Shown: one piece after another, positions 9,317 to 18,576 of the stretch | Layout: each line of letters begins with the position of its first letter | Numbering within the stretch: the stretch's first letter is position 1 | NCBI GenBank assembly: GCA_025354525.1 | Contig: JANXMS010000479.1 | Coordinates: 1 to 34,547 of the forward strand | Length of the DNA stretch: 34,547 nucleotides | Origin: Acidobacteriota bacterium | GTDB lineage: Bacteria > Acidobacteriota > Terriglobia > Bryobacterales > Bryobacteraceae | Direction of reading: 5' to 3' | Notes under the pieces: generated by a model | The model's database searches: none | The model's input: only the letters and a program-made list of their open reading frames with translations | What the model was told of the DNA's origin: nothing | Made by a program: the position numbers and the translations under genes

Positions 9317-10641
9317 GACTGGCCTCTCCAGATGTGCAGGGCGGCGTAGGCCCGCCACGGGCGCCAGGCTTCGGCGCGGGCGGTGAGTTGCTTTTCGGTG
9401 AGGCCGGTGGCTTTGCGGAGGACGAGGTCGCCGGCGGGGAATGCATCGGGGTCGCCGAGGGCGCGCATCGCGTAATAGTGGCGGGTCCAGGGGCCGATGC
9501 CGCGGACGTTTTCGAGGGTTTCGTTTTCGGCAAGGACGGCTCGGGCGTACGCGCGGAGGGTTTCCTGGCGGGAGGCGGGGAGGCCGATCTTCGAGAGATC
9601 AGCGTGGGCGAGTTGTTCGGCCGTGGGCATTTGACCGAATGACGCCACGAGACGGCCAGCGAGGGTGCGGGCTCCGGCGACGGTGACCTGTTGGCCGAGG
9701 ATGGCGCGGACACCGATTTCAAAGAGGTCCCAGGCACCCGGCACACGGAGACCGGGACGGGCGAGGACGAGGGGCTGGAGGAGCGGATCGAGAGAGAGGG
9801 TCGCATTGATGACGTCGAGGTCTGCGGCGACATCGAAGAGGCGACGGACGCGACGGAGGATATCCAGCCACAGGCCGGGGGCAGCGCCAATGATCGAGAT
9901 GAGCAGATGCGGCGCGGTGTAGCGGATGGTGATCTCGGCACCGGTCCAGCAGCGGCGGTACTGTGTGTCGTCGACGTCTTCGAGGCCGGGGATGGCGCGA
10001 GCGCGGAGGAAGCCGAGAATGCTGGCCCAATCGAAGGGTTCGCGGACGGCTAGGCGGAAGGCGGAGGAGGGGCGGTGGACTTTGCGGAGGGCGCTGGGGG
10101 CGCGGCCGTAGAGCGCGTGGACTACCGCATGGAAACGGCGGACGCTGCCGAAGCCTGCGGCGAAGGCGATGTCGGTGAGGGGGAGCGTGGTTTCGTCGAT
10201 GAGGCGTTTGGCGAACTGCATGCGGAGAGTTTGCGCGATGCGGACGGGCGGAGCGCCGAGGTGTTCGACGAAGAGGCGGCGGAGATGGCGGCCGGTGACG
10301 CCGAGGCGGTCGGCGAGAGCTTCGACGCTGCCAGTATCGAGGGCTCCGGCTTCAATGAGGCGCAGGCCGCGGGAGACGGTCTGCGAGGTTCCGAGCCAGG
10401 GTGTAGAGCCGGGGGCTATTTCCGGGCGGCAGCGCAGACAGGGGCGGAAGCCGGCCTCTTCGGCGGCATAGGCGGAGGAGAAGTAGACGACGTTCGATTC
10501 CTTCGGCGAGGGCGCGGGGCAGACGGGTCGGCAGTAGATGCCGGTGGAGGTGACGGCGATGAAGATCTTGCCGTCGAAGCGGGCGTCGCGGGCGCGGCGG
10601 ACTTGTTGGCAAAGGAGTGGATCGAGAGACACCTCACTCAC
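9313..10641 (-). CDS. alkA: Ada-type regulator / DNA-3-methyladenine glycosylase 2 fusion
   Basis: Ada Zn domain (YCRPVCPAPSPKESNVVYFSSAYAAEEAGFRPCLRCRPE), AraC HTH, AlkA C-terminus (GVRAILGQQVTVAGARTLAGRLV...VRGIGPWTRHYYAMRALGDPDAFPAGDLVL). Confidence 0.95.
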   Translation of the reverse strand: MSEVSLDPLLCQQVRRARDARFDGKIFIAVTSTGIYCRPVCPAPSPKESNVVYFSSAYAAEEAGFRPCLRCRPEIAPGSTPWLGTSQTVSRGLRLIEAGALDTGSVEALADRLGVTGRHLRRLFVEHLGAPPVRIAQTLRMQFAKRLIDETTLPLTDIAFAAGFGSVRRFHAVVHALYGRAPSALRKVHRPSSAFRLAVREPFDWASILGFLRARAIPGLEDVDDTQYRRCWTGAEITIRYTAPHLLISIIGAAPGLWLDILRRVRRLFDVAADLDVINATLSLDPLLQPLVLARPGLRVPGAWDLFEIGVRAILGQQVTVAGARTLAGRLVASFGQMPTAEQLAHADLSKIGLPASRQETLRAYARAVLAENETLENVRGIGPWTRHYYAMRALGDPDAFPAGDLVLRKATGLTEKQLTARAEAWRPWRAYAALHIWRGQS

Positions 10642-10738
10642 GATAAGGGATTCCCGGCGAACTGACTAGCCGTTTTCGGACATGGTCGTTTTTCAGGCCC
10701 CGTGCAGGACGCGGCGATTTGGCGTACGCTGTCAGGGT

Positions 10739-11788
10739 ATGTCACAGATCAAAGGGCCCGCCCTATTTCTCGCACAATTTATGTCCGATGAGGCGCCGTA
10801 CAACTCGCTTCCCACGATTACCGCGTGGGCGAAGTCGCTCGGCTATGTCGGGGTGCAGCTTCCTTCCTGGGACAGCCGCATCATGAACCTGAAGAAGGCC
10901 GCAGAGTCGAAGACCTACTGCGACGACTTGAAGGGCCAGACGAATGGCCTGGAGATCACCGAACTTGCGTCGCATTTGCAGGGGCAATTGGTGGCGAGCC
11001 ATCCGGCTTACGACGAGTTATTCGACGGCTTCGCGGCACCCGAGGTGCGCGGCGATCCGAAAGCCCGCAGCGAGTGGGCGATTGAGCAGTTGAAGTTGGT
11101 CATCAAAGCGTCCGCGAATTTGGGGTTGAAAGTATCGCCGTCGTTCACAGGCGCGCTGCTTTGGCCGACACTGTATCCGTGGCCGCAGCGGCCCGATGGG
11201 CTTGTCGAAGAGGGCTTCAAGGAGCTGGCGAAGCGGTGGAAGCCGATCCTGGATTTGGCCGATCAGCATGGCGTCGATTTCGCCTATGAGCTGCATCCAG
11301 GGGAGGACGTTTTCGACGGCGCGACGTTTGAGCGGTTCCTGGAAGCGACGGGCAACCATGATCGCGTGAACATCAATTACGACCCGTCCCACTTCGTACT
11401 GCAATGCATGGACTACGTTGGTTTTATTGACGTTTATGCGAGCCGCATTAAGGCATTTCATGTGAAGGACGCCGAGTTCCGTCCCACGGCCAAGGCGGGC
11501 GTTTATGGGGGTTACCTAGGTTGGAAGGAACGGCCGGGCCGGTTCCGGAGCTTGGGCGACGGGCAGGTGGATTTTAAGCAGGTGTTCTCTCGGATGACCG
11601 CGGCGGGTTACTCTAGCTGGGCTGTTTTGGAATGGGAATGCTGCTTCAAGGACAGCGTGCAAGGAGCTGCGGAAGGCGCGCCGTTTATCGCATCGCACTT
11701 AATCGATGTGCCCACAAGAGCCTTCGATGATTTCGCAGGTGGTGCCACCGACACCAAGCGGAATCGCCGGATTATGGGGCTGAAGTAA
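10739..11788 (+). CDS. sugar phosphate isomerase/epimerase
   Basis: MSQIKGPALFLAQFMSDEAPYNSLPTITAWAKSLGYVGVQLPSWD...YELHPGEDVFDGATFERFLEA...NINYDPSHFVLQ...HVKDAEF. Confidence 0.92.
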   Translation: MSQIKGPALFLAQFMSDEAPYNSLPTITAWAKSLGYVGVQLPSWDSRIMNLKKAAESKTYCDDLKGQTNGLEITELASHLQGQLVASHPAYDELFDGFAAPEVRGDPKARSEWAIEQLKLVIKASANLGLKVSPSFTGALLWPTLYPWPQRPDGLVEEGFKELAKRWKPILDLADQHGVDFAYELHPGEDVFDGATFERFLEATGNHDRVNINYDPSHFVLQCMDYVGFIDVYASRIKAFHVKDAEFRPTAKAGVYGGYLGWKERPGRFRSLGDGQVDFKQVFSRMTAAGYSSWAVLEWECCFKDSVQGAAEGAPFIASHLIDVPTRAFDDFAGGATDTKRNRRIMGLK

Positions 11789-11793
11789 GCTAG

Positions 11794-11866
11794 CGATCAA
11801 CTTACTTTCGGGTCACCGCCTCGCCGATGGTGACCCGGATCTCGTGGTCAGTGGCCTCGCTGCGTT
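11794..11866 (-). pseudogene. moaA 3' remnant (C-terminal part)
   Basis: Minus-strand translation RSEATDHEIRVTIGEAVTRK* matches MoaA RGNASDDEIRATIRETVTRKW (13177..14175). Confidence 0.85.
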
Positions 11867-13107
11867 GGTTGGAATTGAAAGGGTTGCAAGCGCCTAGGTA
11901 ACGGCCCCGCCTCGGACGCGAAACCAGCCAACAGTCCCAATTCCCGCTCGTCAATCGTCGAAGGGCCGTAGGCAATACTCAGTTCAAAGCGGATCAGAAT
12001 TGGGTCGCTGGTCGATGCCAAAACGTCGGCGGAATACACGTATTCGCCAGGAGCGTCGTATTCATGAGCCCCTAACTGCGTGCCCTCCGCGTCCACCGAC
12101 AACCGAACAGAATGGCCCGGCTCAAATAAGATCTCCGGAAGATAAAAGCGAAAACGCAACTTGCTATGCCCGGGTGGGGGCGTAGCAAATACTGCGAATT
12201 TCCGCTCAGTCCACCGCGTACCGTCCTTCTCCAGCCCATGCCACCCGCTCGCTAGCGCAACTTGATCCTTCTCTGCCGGAACCTTGGTAAACGCAACCAA
12301 ATCCTGAACGCCATAGCGGACTGGCTCAATTATGCGTAGCCCGAGATCCTCGGCGACGCGACGCACAAAGGACTCCTCATAGGCGACCGCGTTCGATGGA
12401 TAGTCTAGCCGGTTTACCGCGTGATGCTGTCGAAGAAAGGGGAATTGAATGCCGTGGCGGCTGGCTCCGGCTGCCGCCTCAGCGCTGGAAGCATACAGGA
12501 AAAAAGTTGTGTAGGCGATACCGCCGGGCGCTAGCAGCCTGCTCACTTCGGCAAGATAGTGACGAAAATCCGCTTCCAGCAGATGCGTGAAAACTGAGGT
12601 CAGGAGCACTAAGTCGAAGGATCCGGATGGATGCGGAAACGCGGAAACGCAGGCTGCTACGGTGCCCCCAGGATTATAGGAAGGATTGCCGTAATCCGCA
12701 TGATAGAACCGGAACCGCTCATTCTTTGGAGTGATATGCGTCTGGCACCATGCGATGCTCGCCGAATCCACGTCCATTCCCGTGTATTCAAGATTCCAGT
12801 CTCGTAGCCGCGGGTCCGTGGCAAGCCCATAGGCCACACGCCCGCAGCCGCAGCCAATATCCCCAATACGAATCGCCCTTGCCAGCAGGCCAAGCCGCCA
12901 TAGTTCGTCCACAAACCAGCTACCAGCTTCTTCAAACGCTTGCGCTCCGCCAACGAAGGCGCGCAAAGAATAGGGCGGCCAATGTCCCCGTCCAACGGCG
13001 CGGCGAAACAGGGCATCCGGCAGGTCCAAAAAGAGTCGGTCCAATCTCCTGCGAAGTAGAAACCGATGTCGAAACCAGGGAAATCGCAATTCCGCCCCCG
13101 GATTCAA
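11848..13107 (-). CDS. class I SAM-dependent methyltransferase with C-terminal beta-rich domain
   Basis: IGDIGCGCGRVAYGLATD...YTGMDVDSASIAWCQ...FDLVLLTSVFTHLLEADFRHYLAEVSRLLAPGGIAYTTFFL. Confidence 0.85.
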   Translation of the reverse strand: MNPGAELRFPWFRHRFLLRRRLDRLFLDLPDALFRRAVGRGHWPPYSLRAFVGGAQAFEEAGSWFVDELWRLGLLARAIRIGDIGCGCGRVAYGLATDPRLRDWNLEYTGMDVDSASIAWCQTHITPKNERFRFYHADYGNPSYNPGGTVAACVSAFPHPSGSFDLVLLTSVFTHLLEADFRHYLAEVSRLLAPGGIAYTTFFLYASSAEAAAGASRHGIQFPFLRQHHAVNRLDYPSNAVAYEESFVRRVAEDLGLRIIEPVRYGVQDLVAFTKVPAEKDQVALASGWHGLEKDGTRWTERKFAVFATPPPGHSKLRFRFYLPEILFEPGHSVRLSVDAEGTQLGAHEYDAPGEYVYSADVLASTSDPILIRFELSIAYGPSTIDERELGLLAGFASEAGPLPRRLQPFQFQPTQRGH

Positions 13108-13121
13108 GATACCATCCCGTG

Positions 13122-13177
13122 GCGCGAAGCCTTCGGTTGCGAAGAGGCAGTAGCGGAGTTTGCCGACTGAAGTTAGC
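13122..13177 (-). pseudogene. moaA 3' remnant (internal part)
   Basis: Minus-strand translation LTSVGKLRYCLFATEGF matches MoaA LTSDGKLRYCLFAIEET; begins directly after the moaA stop. Confidence 0.88.
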
Positions 13178-14175
13178 TACCCGCCGATAGAATACATCGG
13201 CCGCGGAGGCGCCACAAATTTCTGTGAGTTGATCTCGTGGCCGATCCACTTCCGGGTTACCGTCTCGCGGATGGTGGCCCGGATTTCGTCGTCGGAGGCG
13301 TTGCCGCGGAGCAGGCCTTTGACATCTGTTTCTTCGATGGCGAAGAGGCAATAGCGGAGTTTGCCGTCGGAGGTGAGCCGGATGCGATTGCAGTTCAGGC
13401 AGAATGGATGGCTGACCGAACTGATGAAGCCGACCCGACCGACGCCGTCGGCGAAGCGGTATTCGCTGGCGGGGGCGCGGGGGTCGCGGTCTGGAATCTC
13501 TTCAAGGGGGCCGATCGCTGTGGAGAGCAGGCGGATCATGTCGTCCTGGAGCAGGACTTTGGCTTTGTCCCAAATGCCTTGGGCATCGAGAGGCATAAAC
13601 TCGATGTAGCGGATTTCGATGCCTCGTTCGCGGCCGAAACGGGCGAGCGGGACGATGTCGGGTTCGACGAGATTTTTGACGGCAACCGCGTTGATCTTGA
13701 TGGGCCCGAAGCCGAGGGAGAGCGCGGTATCGATGCCGGCCATGACTTTGTTGAAGTCGTCGCGACGGGTGATTTGAAAGAAGCGGTCGCGGTCTAGCGT
13801 ATCGAGATGAACGTTCAAGCGGCGGAGACCGGCTTTGTAGAGGTCGGCGGCTTGGTCAGAGAGGAGGACGGCGTTGGTTGTGAGAGCGATATCTTCGACG
13901 CCGGGGATGGCGGTTAGCTTTTCGATGAGAACCGGGAGATCCTTGCGCAGTAGTGGTTCGCCGCCGGTAAGGCGGAGCTTGCGGACACCCATCGAAACGG
14001 CGACGCGGGCGACGCGGGCGATCTCTTCAAACGACAGGATTTCCTGTCGTGGCATGAACTTCACGCCGTCTTCGGGCATGCAGTAGAAGCAACGAATGTT
14101 GCAGCGATCGGTGACACTGATACGGAGGTTATCGTGGAGCCGGCCGAAGGTGTCGAGGAGAGGTGCTTCCGCCAT
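13177..14175 (-). CDS. moaA: GTP 3',8-cyclase MoaA
   Basis: RISVTDRCNIRCFYCMPEDGVKF; RLTGGEPLLRKDLP; C-terminal GG. Confidence 0.96.
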   Translation of the reverse strand: MAEAPLLDTFGRLHDNLRISVTDRCNIRCFYCMPEDGVKFMPRQEILSFEEIARVARVAVSMGVRKLRLTGGEPLLRKDLPVLIEKLTAIPGVEDIALTTNAVLLSDQAADLYKAGLRRLNVHLDTLDRDRFFQITRRDDFNKVMAGIDTALSLGFGPIKINAVAVKNLVEPDIVPLARFGRERGIEIRYIEFMPLDAQGIWDKAKVLLQDDMIRLLSTAIGPLEEIPDRDPRAPASEYRFADGVGRVGFISSVSHPFCLNCNRIRLTSDGKLRYCLFAIEETDVKGLLRGNASDDEIRATIRETVTRKWIGHEINSQKFVAPPRPMYSIGG

Positions 14176-15108
14176 TTACTTTACGGCGAGCATGCGTTCG
14201 ATCGGCAAGCGGGCGCGCTCCATAAGTTCAGGGCTGAGTTCGACGCGAGGGCTAACCGATTGGAGACAGTCGCGGAGTTTTTCGAGAGAGTTCTTCTTCA
14301 TGTACGGGCACTCGCTGCAATTGCAGTTTTCGTTAGTGACGAAATAGAACTGCTTGTGGGGCGCGTATTTGCGAAGCGAGTGTTGTACGCCGCTTTCGGT
14401 CATGACGATGAAGGAGTTGCGTTCGCTTTCGACGCAGTACTTGATGAGGGCGGAGGTGGAGCCGATGAACTCGGCTTGGAGCAGGACGTCGCCCGGGCAT
14501 TCGGGGTGGGCCACGACCATGGCTTCGGGATGAGCGATGCGGGCTTCGGTGACTTTGCGGGCGGCAAAGGTGGTGTGGACGATACAGGCCCCTTGCCAGA
14601 TGCGCATGTTGGTGCGGCCGGTTTCTTTCTTCACGTAGTTGCCGAGGTTGATGTCGGGCAGAAAGAGGATGGGCTTATCCGCGGGGATGGAGTTGACGAT
14701 TTTGACGGCGTTCGAGGAGGTGCAGATGATGTCGCTTTCGGCCTTCACTTCGATGGAGGTGTTGATGTAACTGACGACGGCGTGGTCCGGGTATTTTCGT
14801 TTGAAAGCGCGGACCATTTCAACGGGGCAGCTATCGACGAGAGAGCAGCCGGCGTCCTGATCGGGGACGATGACCGTCCGGGTGGGGTTTAAGGCTTTCG
14901 CCGTTTCGGCCATGAACCAGACGCCGCAGAAGGCGATGATTTCGCAATCGAGTTCTTTAGCTTTGCGGGCGAGTTCGAGGCTGTCGCCGATTACGTCGGC
15001 AAGTTCCTGGATTTCGCTGTCCTGGTAATGATGGGCAAGGATCACCGCGTTGCGTTCTTGCTTGAGCGCAAGAATCTCATCGGCAATGCTGGTTGAAAGG
15101 GTCGCCAT
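14176..15108 (-). CDS. nadA: quinolinate synthase NadA
   Basis: AVILAHHYQDSEIQELADVIGDSLELARKA; FCGVWFMAETAKALNP; HPECPGDVLLQAEFIGST; CSECPYMKKNSLEKL. Confidence 0.96.
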   Translation of the reverse strand: MATLSTSIADEILALKQERNAVILAHHYQDSEIQELADVIGDSLELARKAKELDCEIIAFCGVWFMAETAKALNPTRTVIVPDQDAGCSLVDSCPVEMVRAFKRKYPDHAVVSYINTSIEVKAESDIICTSSNAVKIVNSIPADKPILFLPDINLGNYVKKETGRTNMRIWQGACIVHTTFAARKVTEARIAHPEAMVVAHPECPGDVLLQAEFIGSTSALIKYCVESERNSFIVMTESGVQHSLRKYAPHKQFYFVTNENCNCSECPYMKKNSLEKLRDCLQSVSPRVELSPELMERARLPIERMLAVK

Positions 15109-15174
15109 AGAAATTTACTTAAACACCGGGAGTGGACCGGACCTCTTCATTGTATCCTTCCGTTAGAGAAGCTC

Positions 15175-17295
15175 ATGCGTTTGCAAGTTGCATTGGTCGC
15201 GATGATAACAACGTTGGCCGCTTGGGGTCAGCCTGCTGGCGGGGTGAACTGCGTGGCGACGGCGGTTCCGACGATCGTGCGGACGGAGGGTTTGAGCGAG
15301 CGCGTCGGCGACATGTTGTTGAACTGCGCGGGGGGCGCGCCGTCGGGGACCGTTCGAGGTGAACTGACGCTGATCTCGTTCAGTGGGCCGATCACGAACA
15401 AATTATTGGCAAACGGGGCGCTGGATCTGATCTTCACCGCGAACAGCGGAGGCGGGGAAACGATCTTGAACACGCAAGCGTTTGCGACGGCGGCGAATCA
15501 AGTGACCTTCCCCAGTGTCCAATTCAATTTGTCGTCGACGGGGACGGCGGTTCTGCGAATCACGAACTTGCGGATTGCTCCTCCGAGTAACCCGGAACAG
15601 CCAATCCGGGTTGCGCTGGCGACCGTGACCGCGGGGCAGATCCGAACAGATAACGCTCCGTTTACCGTGGGTATTACGCAGAGGGGGCTCTTGGCGTCCT
15701 ACGCCACGACGTTCGTCTGTACGCAATCGAAACTGCCGGACACGGTGAGTTTTCCGGAGTTCATTCGGCGTGGAGTGCGCTTTGCATCAGTGCGCTTGAC
15801 CGAAGGATTCTCGGACTCGTTTCAGCGGAAAGGCCCGCAGACGGATGTAGGGACGCGAGTGGTTGTGCGGTACGCGGGGTTTCCTGTGGGGGCGCGGGTG
15901 TTCACGCCCTCGGTCGCAGTTGGTTCGAGCGGTGCTATTCCGACATCCGGGGGAGACCTCGGCTTGCCGATCAGCGGAGGCCGCTATTTTTCGACGGGCA
16001 ACGGGCAACTGTTGCTTTCACGCGTAGGGAATTCCGACGCGGCCGGCGCTGGCGGCGTGCCGCTGTTCACGCCGAGCGGCGGCGTGGGGGTGATCGATTT
16101 TGACCAACTTGCGGAGGTGCCGCTGACGAACGGGGCGGGGGTGGCGGTTTACGAAGTGATGGACAGCGCGGGCAATCTGCGGGAGTCGGTACAGATTCCC
16201 ACGTTTTTGATTTTGGAGCAGCGTCCAGAGGGTGGGTCGGTGCGGGCGACGGTGGGATTGAGCTTAGGGCCGGTGTCGACGGTGGCAAGCCCGAGCGCGA
16301 CGGCACCGGTGCCCCGCTTCCAGGAGACCGCCCCGCCGACCGACTGCAACGCGCTGGGCGATTGCAATTCGAATCTGTTCCCCCGGTTGACGGTTGACTC
16401 GGCCGAACTGAGCTATGACGTCATTATCGGATCGACCGGGCAGACGCGGTTCGTACGGGTGTTGAATGAGGGCGGGGGCGTACTTTCGTGGGCGGCGTCG
16501 GTGATCTACAAAAGCGGCAGCGGCTGGCTGCGATTTGATCCGGAAAGCGGGCTCAACAACGCGACTTTGCGGCTGGATGCGGTCGCGGCGACTGGATTCC
16601 CGCCGGGGACCTACGAAGCGACGTTGGTCATTGATGGGGGACCGCTGGCCGGAACCCGATCGGCGACGGTGCGGATGGTAGCGCGGAGCCTGACTTTGCC
16701 GCCGGTTGTGAACAACCCAGAGGTGACTTCGATCAGCCACGGGGCTTTTCAGGCCGGGCCATTGGTGCCGGGTTCGCTGGGTTCGTTATTTGGAAGAAAC
16801 CTGACGGGGGCAACGACCCGGCTAACGATGGACGGGGTGGAGGGGCGGATTCTGTTTGCGGATTCCCGACAGATCAACTTTCAGGTACCAGTGGAACTAG
16901 TCGGCAGGGGTAGTGCGCAGGTGATCGTGACGGTCGATGGGCGTCAGTCGGTGCCCGTCGCTGTGCTGCTTGCGGGGACGAATCCGGGGATTTTTCCGGG
17001 GGCGATTCTGAATCAGGACAATTCGGCGAATACGGCGGCGAATCCCGCAGAGTCGGGGAGCGTGGTGCAGCTTTTCTTGACTGGATTAGAAGGTGGGTCG
17101 GTGACTGTTCGGATTCATGACCGCGCATTGCAAACACCGTTGTACGCCGGACCGGCGCCGGGGTTGATCGGGGTTCAGCAAGTGAATGCCGATGTGCCCG
17201 GCGACTTGCAAACCGTAACGACGTCAATCGTGGTGTGCGCCGGATCGGCTTGCAGTTCGCCGCAGTCGATTTCGGTGCGTCAGCCGAATCCGTAA
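15175..17295 (+). CDS. exported protein with TIGR03437-type C-terminal domain
   Basis: C-terminal 'ISHGAFQAGPLVPGSLGSLFGRNLT...VTVDGRQSVPVAVLLAGTNPGIF...VQLFLTGL...VQQVNADVP'; N-terminal signal peptide. Confidence 0.85.
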   Translation: MRLQVALVAMITTLAAWGQPAGGVNCVATAVPTIVRTEGLSERVGDMLLNCAGGAPSGTVRGELTLISFSGPITNKLLANGALDLIFTANSGGGETILNTQAFATAANQVTFPSVQFNLSSTGTAVLRITNLRIAPPSNPEQPIRVALATVTAGQIRTDNAPFTVGITQRGLLASYATTFVCTQSKLPDTVSFPEFIRRGVRFASVRLTEGFSDSFQRKGPQTDVGTRVVVRYAGFPVGARVFTPSVAVGSSGAIPTSGGDLGLPISGGRYFSTGNGQLLLSRVGNSDAAGAGGVPLFTPSGGVGVIDFDQLAEVPLTNGAGVAVYEVMDSAGNLRESVQIPTFLILEQRPEGGSVRATVGLSLGPVSTVASPSATAPVPRFQETAPPTDCNALGDCNSNLFPRLTVDSAELSYDVIIGSTGQTRFVRVLNEGGGVLSWAASVIYKSGSGWLRFDPESGLNNATLRLDAVAATGFPPGTYEATLVIDGGPLAGTRSATVRMVARSLTLPPVVNNPEVTSISHGAFQAGPLVPGSLGSLFGRNLTGATTRLTMDGVEGRILFADSRQINFQVPVELVGRGSAQVIVTVDGRQSVPVAVLLAGTNPGIFPGAILNQDNSANTAANPAESGSVVQLFLTGLEGGSVTVRIHDRALQTPLYAGPAPGLIGVQQVNADVPGDLQTVTTSIVVCAGSACSSPQSISVRQPNP

Positions 17296-17324
17296 TCGGG
17301 TTGCTCTCGTAAAAGAGAGTAGCC

Positions 17325-18086
17325 ATGGCAAACATATTTGTGAGCGGCGGCACGGGCTATCTTGGCCGACCTATGATCGCGGAGCTTCTTCGGCGCGGGC
17401 ATTCTGTGAAATGTTTGTATCGAGCGCGCTCCCGGAGTCGTGTCCCGCCTGGGTCGATGCCTGTCGCAGGCGATCCGCTCGAGAGCGCCACATTTGCCAA
17501 CGAGGTCAGTTCCGGCGATACGTTCGTCCATTTGACCGGGACGTCGCATCCGGCACCGTGGAAAGGCAGGCAGCTTGAGGCTGTCGACGGCCGCTCGTTC
17601 GAAGAGTCGTTGGCCGTCGCGCGACACCAGCGGGTGGGGCATTTCATCTATCTGAGCGTCGCCCATCCAGCGCCGATCATGCGTAGCTACATCGAAATGC
17701 GGCGGAGGTGCGAGGGGCGCCTAGTTCTCTCGGGACTTCCTGTCTCGATCCTACGGCCCTGGTACGTCCTGGGCGAAGGGCACTGGTGGCCCTATCTCCT
17801 GCTGCCGCTCTACGCGGCGGCGGAGCGATTTGGGAAGCTACGGGAAGGGGCGCTACGCCTTGGGTTGGTAACGAAACACGAAATGGTGGCGGCACTGGTT
17901 TGGGCGGTGGAGAACCCGCCAATCTCGATTCAGACCCTACCTGTGCCGCAGATCCGCGCGGTCGGCGGGCTTAACCAACCAGGTGGCCAGCCGTCGACTC
18001 GTTCCGGACCAAGCGAGGGCCTGTCTGCATCGGAATATCAGATGGTGGAGCGCCGGTTTCGCCAGGGAGAGCGACGGATCCATTGA
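17325..18086 (+). CDS. NAD(P)-dependent epimerase/dehydratase-like protein
   Basis: MANIFVSGGTGYLGRPMIAELLRRGHSVKCLYRARSR; canonical C-terminus probably near VPQIRA, followed by an unusual tail. Confidence 0.85.
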   Translation: MANIFVSGGTGYLGRPMIAELLRRGHSVKCLYRARSRSRVPPGSMPVAGDPLESATFANEVSSGDTFVHLTGTSHPAPWKGRQLEAVDGRSFEESLAVARHQRVGHFIYLSVAHPAPIMRSYIEMRRRCEGRLVLSGLPVSILRPWYVLGEGHWWPYLLLPLYAAAERFGKLREGALRLGLVTKHEMVAALVWAVENPPISIQTLPVPQIRAVGGLNQPGGQPSTRSGPSEGLSASEYQMVERRFRQGERRIH

Positions 18087-18501
18087 AGACGGAGGCGGCC
18101 TTAGCAAGCCGAACGAGGTCGCCGCCTTCTTCAATGGTCATTTCGTGCTCAACCCAGTTCGAGAGGGGCAGGTTGCGGAAGTAGATTCGTTCTTGGAGCA
18201 CCATCGCCTTTTTTGTCGAGGACGAAGTTTTCGATTCCCGGACGTAATGGCGTTCTTCCACCCGAATATCGGCGAGGAAGTTATCAAAGGAGGTGCGCTT
18301 GGCCCCCTCTTCGGCCGCATGGACTTTGTCCTCGACCGACTGCTGTTGTGCGTGAAGCTGCGCCGTTAGCTTCGCGATACTCTCCCGCTCTTGCGAAACA
18401 GCTACTTCCAGCTTCGCCTGCATGACGAAGAAGGAGAGCAGGGAGGAACCGGCCGCGATGAACACAGGCAATAGGACCCAGAGAAATGCGTCTACCGACA
18501 T
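17971..18501 (-). CDS. membrane-anchored coiled-coil hypothetical protein
   Basis: MSVDAFLWVLLPVFIAAGSSLLSFFVMQAKLEVAVSQERESIAKLTAQLHAQQQSVEDK...; N-terminal TM plus coiled coil. Confidence 0.7.
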   Translation of the reverse strand: MSVDAFLWVLLPVFIAAGSSLLSFFVMQAKLEVAVSQERESIAKLTAQLHAQQQSVEDKVHAAEEGAKRTSFDNFLADIRVEERHYVRESKTSSSTKKAMVLQERIYFRNLPLSNWVEHEMTIEEGGDLVRLAKAASVFNGSVALPGETGAPPSDIPMQTGPRLVRNESTAGHLVG

Positions 18502-18576
18502 ACTAGAGCATACATCGGCGGGTATTGGGCAAAACTTTCGGCCTAGAGCGAAAATTGTTTGGTTTAGGAAGAAACC

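Larger units (their letters stand above)
8640..9390. repeat. tandem direct repeat: two ~338/335-bp units plus a third partial match that is the 3' end of ada/alkA
   Basis: 'ggcggtggcggattctcatgactggc(t/c)tctccagatgtgcagg...' recurs with period 338 then 335 bp; ~96% identity between units by eye; one 3-bp length difference. Confidence 0.95.

Noticed and set aside
8640-9941. 433-aa minus-strand ORF across the repeat and alkA
   Set aside because: Mostly out of frame with alkA (Ser/Pro-rich) and enters the repeat frame only at its end; the ATGA-chained mini-ORFs explain the region better.
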